From contig NZ_BOOH01000016.1 of NCBI RefSeq assembly GCF_016863135.1, positions 1 through 64,000 of the forward strand: 64,000 bases of DNA, read 5' to 3'. A program made the position numbers and the translations under genes. The notes under the pieces were generated by a model that searched no databases, was not told the DNA's origin, and saw only the letters and a list, made by a program, of their open reading frames with translations. Shown in pieces: positions 1 through 6,785 of this stretch (positions within the stretch are counted from its first letter, which is position 1; the number at the start of each line of letters is the position of its first letter). The stretch is from Planobispora longispora (GTDB lineage Bacteria; Actinomycetota; Actinomycetes; Streptosporangiales; Streptosporangiaceae).

Positions 1-123
1 CTCGCCGCTCTGGCACACGCCGTCGCGGTTGGCCGCCGAAGCGGGCGAGGCGGTGGCGAGCACCGATCCACCGAGCGCCGTCGCGGCGACCGCCGCGGTG
101 AAGATCTTGTTAAGCGTTCTCAT
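1..123 (-). CDS. Secreted small protein, 5'-terminal part (peptidase inhibitor I36-like)
   Basis: Only the first 41 residues lie in the window; the gene runs off the left edge. They form a classical Sec signal peptide: MRTLNK, a hydrophobic AAVAATALGGSVLA core and an ASPASA-A cleavage region, followed by the mature start NRDGVCQSGE. That mature start resembles small cysteine-containing actinobacterial exoproteins of the peptidase inhibitor I36 group, which is a resemblance and not proof. An excellent ribosome site (AGAAGGAG, 6 nt before ATG) fixes the start. It lies 41 nt downstream of the next secreted protein gene on the same strand, so the two may be co-transcribed. Confidence 0.7.
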   Translation of the reverse strand, partial: MRTLNKIFTAAVAATALGGSVLATASPASAANRDGVCQSGE

Positions 124-163
124 GGTGTTCTCCTTCTATCTGTACGGCCTGGGTCTCGGATGG

Positions 164-1009
164 TCAGCGGAGCCGGTACTCCTCCCAGGTGCGGATGGTC
201 ACCTTCGGGCCGTCGTCCGGGCCGCGGCCGGCGAGCCCGTTCAGACCGAGGTAGTAGTCACCGACCTGGTGCTGGGCCTGGCTGGAGAGGTCGGTGTCGC
301 TGATGGCGGCGGCGTGGATGTGCCATGGCCAGTCGCCCTGACGGGGGTTACGCGTCCATGCCGCGAAGCCGACGCTTCGCAACGCGCGGACGGCCGCGGC
401 GCGGGTGGCGGGGTTCATCCCCTCGACCGAGATGTCGACGACGCCCCCGCCGTCATGGGTGCCTGCGGACGTGGGATCGCCGCCGGGGTTGTACGACCCC
501 TGCAACAGCACGAGGTTCCGGCCGAGCAGCCGCTTCGCCTCGGCCAGCATGCTCCGCGTGCGGGTGTTGACGACGACGCCCCCGGTGGACACCCGGGCGC
601 CCGGGGTGATGATGCGGGTGACCCTGAAGCGGCCGGCTCCGAGCTTGGTGAGCGATGCCTTGCCCGGCAGGCCGTTGGCGGCGGACCTGGTGTAGCCGAG
701 CGACTTCTGGAACTTCGCGTAGGCGGTGACCGTCGTGCTGCCGAAGTAACCGTCGACCCACTTCGCGTCGAGCAGGCGCCGGTCACGCAGCGCCTGCTCG
801 ACGAGGAGCACGCTGGCCTCGGCGCCCGGGGTCAGCGTCTCGTCAGACCGCCGCGGGTCGATCTGGGCCGCCTTGACGGTGGCTTCCATGTTCACGGTCG
901 GAAGGGCCCTCGCGTCGGACGCCTGTGCCGCCGACATCCCGGACGCTCCGGTCAGGCAAGCGACCAGAGCGGCCGCTGTGAGGCCAGTTGCGCATGAGGC
1001 CGGCTTCAT
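164..1009 (-). CDS. Secreted peptidoglycan-binding protein with M15-like metallopeptidase motifs
   Basis: The protein has 281 residues. Residues 1-30 are a Sec signal peptide. Residues 64-125 look like a peptidoglycan_binding_1 three-helix repeat (YFGSTTVTAYAKFQKSLG). The C-terminal half carries GTHDGGGVVDI (183-193) and WPWHIH (227-232). Their spacing recalls the HxxGxAxD and WxWH zinc ligands of D,D-carboxypeptidases of the VanX/VanY (M15) type, with H185, D192 and H230 or H232 as candidate ligands. It probably acts on peptidoglycan outside the cell. The ATG at 1009 is chosen because GGGAGA precedes it and it opens the signal peptide; upstream in-frame starts would add an arginine-rich stretch. 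Catalysis is inferred, not shown. Confidence 0.8.
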   Translation of the reverse strand: MKPASCATGLTAAALVACLTGASGMSAAQASDARALPTVNMEATVKAAQIDPRRSDETLTPGAEASVLLVEQALRDRRLLDAKWVDGYFGSTTVTAYAKFQKSLGYTRSAANGLPGKASLTKLGAGRFRVTRIITPGARVSTGGVVVNTRTRSMLAEAKRLLGRNLVLLQGSYNPGGDPTSAGTHDGGGVVDISVEGMNPATRAAAVRALRSVGFAAWTRNPRQGDWPWHIHAAAISDTDLSSQAQHQVGDYYLGLNGLAGRGPDDGPKVTIRTWEEYRLR

Positions 1010-1172
1010 CGTTTCTCCCGCTTTCGGATGCTGTGAGTGGTTCCTGCAGCGGGGTTCACGCTTCCGGGTTTGTTCATGCGTCCGCAAGAAAATCCTGTTG
1101 TCAGCCTGTTCAGCGGGCTTCCTTACAGGCGGACACGCCGTCTTACAGGTCGTCCGACGGCGAACGAGACGC

Positions 1173-1270
1173 ACAGGCCACGACTACACGGGCGGCGTTC
1201 TGACAGGCGCGACCGTACAGGCGGCGTTCGCACAGGCCGCGACCGTACGGGTGGCGTTCTGACAGACCGG
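1173..1270. repeat. Tandem repeat, about 30 bp, three units plus a partial
   Basis: Imperfect copies start at 1173, 1203 and 1232, and a fourth partial copy at 1262. The shared core is ACAGGC-CGAC-GTAC-GG-GGCGTTC. The array sits in the 437-bp intergenic region between the divergent secreted-protein gene and the clpP pair, about 100 bp upstream of the palindromic operators. I see no coding potential in it. Confidence 0.7.
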
Positions 1271-1374
1271 CATCACCGAGCCGGCCGCGTCCATGGCCGG
1301 CGCTTCCGCACCTTGGCTCTCCTGGTCCCCGGTCACCGCCGCAATGCTGCGAACCGGGCCGGAAACCGAGTTCC

Positions 1375-1391
1375 ATCTGCTCAGAGCAGAT
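1375..1391. promoter_or_regulatory. Palindromic operator 1 upstream of the clpP pair (PopR-box-like)
   Basis: A perfect 8-1-8 inverted repeat: ATCTGCTC, A, GAGCAGAT. It lies 56 bp upstream of the clpP3-like start. PopR of Streptomyces lividans is known to activate clpP3-clpP4 through palindromes of TCTGCC type, and this half site shares TCTGC. It overlaps the neighbouring palindrome by three bases. Confidence 0.65.
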
Positions 1392-1407
1392 CTGCCCCAG
1401 GCAGATC
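1389..1407. promoter_or_regulatory. Palindromic operator 2 upstream of the clpP pair (PopR-box-like)
   Basis: A perfect 8-3-8 inverted repeat, GATCTGCC-CCA-GGCAGATC. The TCTGCC-N3-GGCAGA core agrees with the PopR box I recall for the Streptomyces clpP3-clpP4 promoter. It lies 39 bp upstream of the ATG of the first clpP gene, so an activator here would sit close to the RNA polymerase site. Confidence 0.7.
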
Positions 1408-1446
1408 GTGTCGACGCCGGTCCGGATCGCCTCACATGATGGGCGT

Positions 1447-2073
1447 ATGAGCGGAGAATCAAATATTCCACTGTTCAATGAGCGGGTGAGGCGCGAGCTC
1501 TACGACCAGCGTGTCCTCGTTCTCGACGGCCCTCTCGATGACGACAACGGGACACTTCTGGCCACGCAGCTCATGGCACTCGCCACGCAGGACGCGTCGA
1601 CGGACATCGCATTGTGGATTCACTCGCCGGGCGGGTCGGTTCCCTCGATGCTCGCGATCCGCGACATCATTCGACTCATTCCCTGTGACGTGTCGACCCT
1701 CGTGCTGGGCATCGCTTACAGCGCCGGACAATTCCTGCTGTCATCGGGGGCCCGAGGGAAACGCCGCGCCCTGCCGCACGCACGTGTCCTGATGCACCAG
1801 GGCTCGGCGGGGATCGCCGGCACCGCAGTCGACATCGAACTGCAGGCCGGCGACCTCCGGCATACTCGCGACACGGTGCTCGGCCTCATCGCCGAGGACA
1901 CGGGGCAGCCCGTCGAGCGCATATTCGAGGACTCCCTGCACGATCGCTGGTACACGGCACGAGAGGCACTGGACTACGGCTTCATAGATGCAATCGTGCA
2001 AAATTTCGACGAAATCGCGCCGCGCAACCGCCCGCGGCTCGGATTCGGCATCACCGAAGGAGCCGACCAGTGA
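1447..2073 (+). CDS. clpP3: ClpP-type serine protease subunit with complete triad (ClpP3-like)
   Basis: This 208-residue protein covers a whole ClpP subunit (peptidase family S14). The triad aligns as S92 (GIAYSAGQ), H117 (RVLMHQ) and D166 (HDRW), and the oxyanion/strand motif HSPGGSV is intact, so it should be catalytically competent. ClpP rings assemble as tetradecamers with an AAA+ unfoldase (ClpC or ClpX). The start at 1447 keeps both operators upstream of the gene; a GTG at 1408 would abut operator 2. It overlaps the next gene by GTGA, indicating a translationally coupled pair. The symbol rests on the operon plus the PopR-like regulator; these genes are distinct from the housekeeping clpP1-clpP2, which are not in the window. 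Confidence 0.9.
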   Translation: MSGESNIPLFNERVRRELYDQRVLVLDGPLDDDNGTLLATQLMALATQDASTDIALWIHSPGGSVPSMLAIRDIIRLIPCDVSTLVLGIAYSAGQFLLSSGARGKRRALPHARVLMHQGSAGIAGTAVDIELQAGDLRHTRDTVLGLIAEDTGQPVERIFEDSLHDRWYTAREALDYGFIDAIVQNFDEIAPRNRPRLGFGITEGADQ

Positions 2074-2660
2074 GCACATATACGATTCCGAATGTCATCA
2101 CTCAGAATTCCCGCGGCGAGCGGATCATGGATGTCTACTCGCACCTTCTCACCGAGCGGATCATCTATCTGGGCACCGCGATCGACGCGGGCGTCGCGAA
2201 CGCGCTCATCGCGCAGCTGATTTTTCTGGAGTCGGACAACCCCGAGGCCGAAATACAGTTCTACATCAACTGTGAAGGCGGGGATCCGAGTGCGATGCTC
2301 GCGATATATGACACCATGCGCTACATCCGCCCGCGGGTTTCGACGACCTGCGTCGGACAGGCCGTCGCGGTGGGCGCCGTCCTTCTCGCCGCGGGTGCCG
2401 AAGGAAAGCGTGCCGCTCTCCCGCACGCACGAGTGATCCTGCATCAACCAGCTGCTCAGGGACGCGGAACGATCCCCGATCTCATCTTGCAAGCCGACGA
2501 GGTCGTGCGTGTCCGAGCAGACATCGAGCGCATCCTGTCACGGCACACCGGCCAGACGGTCGAGACTCTACGCGCCGACACCGATCACGATCGCGTGTTC
2601 ACCGCGACCGCGGCCTTGGAGTACGGACTCCTCGATCAGATCATCGAGGAGCGTTCATAG
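2070..2660 (+). CDS. clpP4: ClpP-like subunit lacking the catalytic serine (ClpP4-like)
   Basis: The protein has 196 residues with full-length ClpP homology. In the active-site loop VGQAVAVGAVLLAAG the residue aligned with the nucleophile is A100 (codon GCG at 2367-2369). H125 (RVILHQ) and D174 (DHDR) are kept. The conserved PGGS loop is changed to EGGDPS. It should therefore not hydrolyse peptides itself but could pair with the ClpP3-like subunit, as the plant and cyanobacterial ClpR subunits do. It starts at GTG 2070, overlapping the previous stop, with GAAGGAG upstream. Whether other actinobacterial ClpP4 proteins share this change cannot be told from the window. Confidence 0.9.
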   Translation: MSTYTIPNVITQNSRGERIMDVYSHLLTERIIYLGTAIDAGVANALIAQLIFLESDNPEAEIQFYINCEGGDPSAMLAIYDTMRYIRPRVSTTCVGQAVAVGAVLLAAGAEGKRAALPHARVILHQPAAQGRGTIPDLILQADEVVRVRADIERILSRHTGQTVETLRADTDHDRVFTATAALEYGLLDQIIEERS

Positions 2661-2687
2661 GCCAGTGGATGATCCCCGCAAGCCGCG

Positions 2688-3044
2688 CTACGCGGCCAGA
2701 GCATACGCCGCCGAGCAGGTGGCGCCTCTCGACGCGCTGCTCTGAGCGGACCTCAAGCTCTCGGCGACGGCAAGGGTCAGATCGACCAGGGTCACATCCA
2801 GCGCGCCGGCGACCGCGGCGATCATTTCGCTCGACGGCTCCTTGACGCCCCGTTCCATCTCGGAGAGATACTGCGGCGAGACTCCGGCGCGCCGCGCCGT
2901 CTCGGTCAGCTTCTCGCCCCGCTCGTGACGAAGGTCTCTGAGACACTCACCGAGCGCGTGCCGCCACAGCGGCTCGCGAGCCGGAGACGACTTGGGGCCG
3001 GTCCGATCGATCGCTGGACGTAGCGGCGGGCGAGAAGAGGCCAT
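2688..3044 (-). CDS. popR: XRE-family regulator with ssrA-like C-terminal degron (PopR/ClgR-like)
   Basis: The protein has 118 residues. A Cro/C1 helix-turn-helix spans about residues 33-88, with RRAGVSPQYLSEMERGVKEP as turn and recognition helix; this sequence is of the ClgR/PopR type that controls Clp protease genes in actinobacteria. The chain ends in SAAYALAA, whose last five residues equal those of the E. coli ssrA tag. In Streptomyces PopR is known to be degraded by ClpP1P2 through C-terminal alanines, so the regulator accumulates only when the main protease fails. It is convergent with the clpP pair, 27 nt from its stop. The likely targets are the palindromes at 1375-1407. Confidence 0.85.
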   Translation of the reverse strand: MASSRPPLRPAIDRTGPKSSPAREPLWRHALGECLRDLRHERGEKLTETARRAGVSPQYLSEMERGVKEPSSEMIAAVAGALDVTLVDLTLAVAESLRSAQSSASRGATCSAAYALAA

Positions 3045-3179
3045 GCTTCACTTTAGGTAGACGGCGCGTTCGAGTTCAGTCGGATCCGCGCAGAGCGGAA
3101 TCGCCCACCGGCTGTCGTGGTGCGCCGCCTTGCCCGGTCAGATGAGAGCCTTTCGGATCACCTGCCGGGTGTACGGCGA

Positions 3180-3446
3180 TCACGACCGTCGATGCATGAT
3201 GGTCAGCAGAATGCCGACCGGTGTCGTAATCGCCATCAATGCCAGACAGAGCAACGCATCCACGCGGATGTTCATGTGGGGCAGGTAGGTCATGATGTAC
3301 CACTGATCGAAGGCGGCGAGAAGCCAAGCCGCGGCTGGCAGCAACAGGTAGTAGGAGCGTCGCGTGCGGCGTAGCGCCAGGAAGAGACCCACGAAGATCA
3401 ACCCGCCGAGGGTCAGGGAGACCAGGTACAGCGTCGCTGCGCTCAT
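3180..3446 (-). CDS. Small membrane protein, three predicted transmembrane helices
   Basis: An 88-residue protein that I do not recognise. Hydrophobic spans lie at about residues 5-24, 31-49 and 62-84, separated by an RRTRRS loop. It ends in HRRS. There is no signal peptide and no known domain. It lies 135 nt downstream of the popR-like gene on the same strand, though the gap is wide enough for its own promoter. The AT-richer codons compared with the oriC genes fit an accessory region. Confidence 0.6.
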   Translation of the reverse strand: MSAATLYLVSLTLGGLIFVGLFLALRRTRRSYYLLLPAAAWLLAAFDQWYIMTYLPHMNIRVDALLCLALMAITTPVGILLTIMHRRS

Positions 3447-3699
3447 ATGGTCGCTTCCGTTCTGTTAGATCAATCTGAAGCCACACCAGTGCAGGCTGTA
3501 GTCGGCTCCCCACGCAGGGATCGGGAAGCTTTGGGACGGTAGTCACAACGGTGCTTGTAAACCGCCAGTTCAGCCCATCCGGGCTCCCCCTTGCACCCGC
3601 CACCAGCAGGAAGAACACCTTCGCTGGCTGAGGTGACGCAAGGGCGCAACCGGCTGCGAGGTCCCCTTCGAGGAGGAAGCGGAGGGTACGCTCGCAAGA

Positions 3700-4122
3700 T
3701 TGAGCGGGAACGAGTCATGCGGGGCGGATGTGTCTGCTCGTGATCGCCGGTTGGCGCGCGGAGCGTCCTGGCCGTTGACCCGGACGGATCTGGGTGAGGC
3801 TCTCGGGGAGGACTTCCAGCATGTGCGGGAGCTGGAGTTCTCGGGCGGGGTGCCGCAGGACTGGGTCCTGGCGGTCAGATGGCGTCCGGGGCGCGCGGGC
3901 GGCATGCATCCGCAGGTCTACGGAATCGCCCTGTCGGTTCATCCCGTCCGTTCAGCGGACCGAGCTGAGATCCGGGAGGCGCTGCGCAAGGACGTCCTGC
4001 CAGAGTTGCGCAGCTGGATCACTCAAGCGGTGACGGCTCCCGAGACATGGACGACCGCCTCCCACTGGTTGGGGTGGCAGTGGACGGAGCGCCGGGTGTT
4101 CGAGTCGGAAGAGACGTCATGA
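3700..4122 (+). CDS. Hypothetical protein
   Basis: Up to 140 residues with no family that I recognise. It is soluble, mixed alpha/beta in appearance, with Trp-rich segments (DWVLAVRWRP near residue 53 and HWLGWQWTERR near 122). The start is uncertain: TTG at 3700 gives the longest frame, while GTG at 3730 would also work. It ends about 110 bp before a recombinase remnant, so it may belong to a decayed integrative element. Confidence 0.5.
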   Translation: MSGNESCGADVSARDRRLARGASWPLTRTDLGEALGEDFQHVRELEFSGGVPQDWVLAVRWRPGRAGGMHPQVYGIALSVHPVRSADRAEIREALRKDVLPELRSWITQAVTAPETWTTASHWLGWQWTERRVFESEETS

Positions 4123-4230
4123 GAGCTCCGGCTGCGGGGAGCGGTCGAAGCCGTTGGCGGAGCGGCTGTGCGGGCAGCGTCGCGGACTTCGATGCGGCGG
4201 GTTGATCGGGTACGACGCAGACAAGTGGCG

Positions 4231-4358
4231 GTGATCTATCAGCACTCCACCCACGATCGACAGCCAGAGGTTGCCCGCAAGCTCGGCGACCTCGCCTGTG
4301 GGCACTCGGGAAGCGATCGATCCCGCAACGGGCACGGAAGCCGGACGAGGCCGAATGA
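4231..4358 (+). pseudogene. Tyrosine recombinase C-terminal remnant
   Basis: The translation VIYQHSTHDRQPEVARKL matches the last catalytic motif (tyrosine in YQHS) and tail of the recombinase at 5807-6529. A single-base deletion in the stretch corresponding to ARGALG shifts the frame relative to that intact copy; read across the shift, both copies end in the same GAGGCCGAATGA. Everything upstream of the tyrosine motif is missing. This is the tail of a dead integrase gene next to a duplicated attachment site. Confidence 0.8.
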
Positions 4359-4460
4359 AGACCAAAGTCCAGGTGAGGCTACCGTTCCTGACCTGGGCTT
4401 TTCATCTCCTGAGGGCGATGGGGTCTAGAAGATCCGAACTCCTGACACCCTGCTTGCAAA
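4231..4460. repeat. Direct repeat A: integrase tail, terminator and tRNA-Ala 3' half (matches 6401-6632)
   Basis: The segment is about 80 percent identical to 6401-6632, in the same order and orientation: recombinase tail, terminator-like hairpin with the ACCTGGG arm, then the tRNA-Ala 3' half. The last 42 bases (4419-4460) correspond to the tRNA from the anticodon loop to the discriminator base, with a few substitutions. The two copies are offset by about 2170 bp. This is the footprint expected of tandem or repeated integration at the tRNA-Ala 3' end followed by decay. Confidence 0.75.
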
Positions 4461-4700
4461 CCGATTCGATCTTGGACCGTACGGACCGCGAGCTGGGCGG
4501 AGGACTCCCCGCGGGTGACCGTGACTGACCGCTTTTGACCGCCCATAACGGCCCTCTAATGACCCAACGATCGCAAGGCGCCCACTGCTGCCATAAGAGC
4601 CTCATCACTCTGTCGGTTAGAAGGACTCTGTGCCCTACGAACCCGATGATCTTCCCGGCGCCTGGTATCAACTTGGAGATCAAGGGCGACGGCGTGAAGC

Positions 4701-4946
4701 TTAGCGGCGTTGTCCCTGCTCGCGAAGCGCCACCTCCAGGCGTAATCCAAGTCCGATCAGCGCTGTGAACCACAGGCCCACGAGCCATGGCCACGACGGG
4801 AAGTCACCGTCGAAGAGCAGGATGCCGAAGGACAGAACCATGCCGCCGACCAATGCAGTAGAGCCCAGAGTGCGGACAAATACAACGTGGTCGTCGGGCT
4901 CGGGGCCAGGAATGTAGGGAGGCGGGGTCTCTGTAGGCTCAGTCAC
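4701..4946 (-). CDS. Small membrane protein, two predicted transmembrane helices
   Basis: An 81-residue protein of unknown function. The N-terminus is proline-rich and cytosolic-looking (TEPTETPPPYIPGPEPDD), followed by hydrophobic spans at about residues 27-45 and 52-71 and a short basic tail (REQGQRR). It lies inside the segment bounded by the two tRNA-Ala-related repeats and so was probably carried by the mobile element. Confidence 0.55.
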   Translation of the reverse strand: MTEPTETPPPYIPGPEPDDHVVFVRTLGSTALVGGMVLSFGILLFDGDFPSWPWLVGLWFTALIGLGLRLEVALREQGQRR

Positions 4947-4959
4947 GCTGGAGAGAATC

Positions 4960-5292
4960 TCATGGTGGATCTAATGAACAAAACCACTCATCTGCCTTGA
5001 CTTTTCCCCGCCCGGTCTTCCCATCCGTTTCTGTCGCAGTACGCGTCCGCCAGCTTCCGCCATCCCCGGACAGCCGGATGTCGAACCGGATCTCGTCATC
5101 GGGCCTTTCGGGCCACAGGGACGACCAGACCACGAGTTCCGGCTCCACCGCCCGGAGGACGCGCGGCTCGACTTCATCGGGGCGCAGGTCCAGCCACTGC
5201 CGTCCACCAGGTCGCCGCGGGTCGGTCAGACTCTCCCACACGATACGAGGGGGCGGCGGCTGCGTACGCTCTCGCGAACCCAGTTCGATCAT
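4960..5292 (-). pseudogene. SRPBCC-like protein, probably truncated or frameshifted at its C-terminus
   Basis: The first 75 or so residues (IVWESLTDPRRPGG, LRPDEVEPRVL, LVVWSSLWPERPDD, IRFDIR) resemble a short actinobacterial protein family with an SRPBCC-type fold. After SGDGG, where I would expect a continuing beta strand, the translation becomes a low-homology basic tail ending WFCSLDPP. This suggests a frameshift or deletion near 5050. It lies in the mobile-element remnant. A functional short variant remains possible. Confidence 0.5.
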
Positions 5293-5372
5293 TTCCGCAG
5301 TCTAGAAGGCGACCGTCACACGGTCGCCGTCCACCGGTTCGGAAGACTTGGACGCTCGGCCTGCTGATCTGC

Positions 5373-5645
5373 TTACGGCTCTACATATTCGTTCGAGCGA
5401 TCATCTCGGAGCCGAGCATCCCCGCCGGAGGCAGAGCCTTCGTTCTTGAACCGCTCGATCAGTACAGCTGCGATGAGGGAAAGCGTTCCGATGACCCCGC
5501 ACAGGGCTATGGCGATCCCCATCCCTGCCCAGCGGATCACTGCCGCTGTTGGTGCTGTCTCTCCGGGAACGTTCATCGCCATGTACATCATGCTGAGGGC
5601 CATAAAAAAGAAGCCACCGTAGGGGAGGAACCTGAAGCGATCCAT
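5373..5645 (-). CDS. Small membrane protein, two predicted transmembrane helices
   Basis: Started at ATG 5645 the protein has 90 residues: hydrophobic spans at about 8-24 and 38-62 and a charged tail with Asp/Arg-rich GGDARLRDDRSNE. No family recognised. The frame stays open upstream to 5804, but that extension looks non-coding and no good ribosome site supports either start. It lies within the recombinase-bearing remnant. Confidence 0.45.
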   Translation of the reverse strand: MDRFRFLPYGGFFFMALSMMYMAMNVPGETAPTAAVIRWAGMGIAIALCGVIGTLSLIAAVLIERFKNEGSASGGDARLRDDRSNEYVEP

Positions 5646-5806
5646 GGCGATTGATCTTAGGAACCCCGGCGTGAGGGGCGATAGAGCTTCATAGGTGGTC
5701 AGCACAACGGCCGGCGCCGACCCGAAGGACGCCATAGGCGCCGCGTAGCGGTCGGGGCCGGTGGTCGGAGCGACCGTGCGGGTGGCGGCGCGACGCGCCG
5801 CCACCC

Positions 5807-6529
5807 TTGACCGTTGTGGATGACCAGCTCACCAAGCGGAACCCCTGCCGGATCAAGGGTGCTGGTCAGAAGAAGTCACCGGAGCGTCCGGTGCTCACGG
5901 TCGCCGAGGTCTACAAGATCGCCGACGCGATCGAACCGCGTTACCGGGCACTGGTACTCCTGGCGACCTTCGGCAGTCTGCGGTGGGGCGAGCTGGCCGG
6001 CCTCCAGCGCCGAGACCTCGACCTGGACGCCGGAACCGTGCGGGTGCAACGCCAGTTGATGCAGATCACCGGCAAGGGCCTCGTCTTCACCGAACCCAAG
6101 TCCGCGGCAGGCAGGCGAACGGTGGTGATCCCCGAACTGATCATCGAGGACCTGCGGGAGCACGTGAAGGACTTCACCCAGGACGGGGACAAGGGACTGA
6201 TCTTCGCCGGCCCGGATGACGGTCCACTCCGCAACACCAACTTCAACCGCCGCGTCTGGACGCAGGCTCTCCAGGACACCGGCCTTCCGAAGATCCACTT
6301 TCACGACCTCCGGCACACCGGCAACACCCTCGCCGCGAGCGCCGGGGCGTCGATCCGGGAGCTGATGGAGCGCATGGGCCACTCCAGCACGCGCGCCGCG
6401 ATGATCTATCAGCACTCGACGGACGAGCGGCAACGAGAGGTCGCCCGCAAGCTCGACGGCCTCGCCCGTGGGGCACTCGGGGAGCGATCGGGCACGCAAC
6501 GGGCACGGGAGCCGGACGAGGCCGAATGA
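5807..6529 (+). pseudogene. int: N-terminally truncated phage-type tyrosine recombinase (integrase)
   Basis: 240 residues holding the complete catalytic domain: R59 (SLRWGEL), K98 (TEPKSAAGRR), H166-R169 (HDLRH), H192 (MGHSS) and nucleophile Y201 (MIYQHS). Full-length relatives have roughly 150 more N-terminal residues (arm-binding and core-binding domains); here homology begins abruptly at VVDDQL, near the junction with unrelated DNA at about 5805, and only a TTG is available as start. It reads toward the tRNA-Ala gene, the usual layout for pSAM2-like elements. A catalytic fragment without the core-binding domain is unlikely to integrate DNA. Confidence 0.8.
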
Positions 6530-6632
6530 AGATCAAAACCCAGGTGAGGCGACCATGCCTGACCTGGGCTTCTTCATGTCGTGAGAGCGGTGGAGCCTAG
6601 GAGATTCGAACTCCTGACATCCTGCTTGCAAA
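6401..6632. repeat. Direct repeat B: integrase tail, terminator and tRNA-Ala 3' half (matches 4231-4460)
   Basis: Second copy of the repeat described at 4231-4460, here joined to the complete tRNA-Ala gene. The 3' half of the tRNA (6591-6632) is the presumed attachment core. Confidence 0.75.
6539..6568. terminator. Bidirectional hairpin terminator between int and tRNA-Ala
   Basis: Arms CCCAGGTGAGGC and GCCTGACCTGGG with one internal mismatch and a six-base loop. On the minus strand it is followed by TTTTGATC, so it would end tRNA-Ala transcription; on the plus strand GCTTCTTC follows, ending int. A diverged copy is present at about 4369-4400. Confidence 0.65.
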
Positions 6633-6663
6633 GCAGGCGCTCTGCCAACTGAGCTAAGGCCCC
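6591..6663 (-). tRNA. tRNA-Ala (anticodon TGC)
   Basis: 73 nt with a standard cloverleaf: acceptor GGGGCCT paired with AGGCTCC, including the G3-U70 wobble that specifies alanine, D arm AGCTCAGTTGGCAGAGC, anticodon stem CCTGC/GCAGG with loop TTTGCAA, T loop TTCGAAT, discriminator A, no encoded CCA. Its 3' half is the presumed attachment site of the neighbouring integrative element and is duplicated at 4419-4460. In actinobacteria this tRNA commonly sits near gyrA and the DLW-39 gene. Confidence 0.97.
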
Positions 6664-6785
6664 GAGACCAAGCCGATGACCTGCGTGGACGGGCAGAACG
6701 GCTTGCTTCAGTCGTACACCGTAGCAACAGCTCGGGCGTTCCCGCCACTCGCGGTCGCTTCGCGTGTGCGGAATGCCGGGTGCGG

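Noticed and set aside
29-997. A long plus-strand frame opposite the first two genes
   Set aside because: The minus-strand genes have signal peptides, domains and strong ribosome sites; the plus frame has none.
3540-3570. GTGCTTGTAAACC as a third attachment-site copy
   Set aside because: Only about 10 bases resemble the tRNA-Ala core, and there is no flanking integrase tail; chance cannot be excluded.
3180-4122. Small membrane protein plus small soluble protein as a toxin-antitoxin pair
   Set aside because: The genes are divergently placed and 250 bp apart, without overlap or known toxin or antitoxin motifs.
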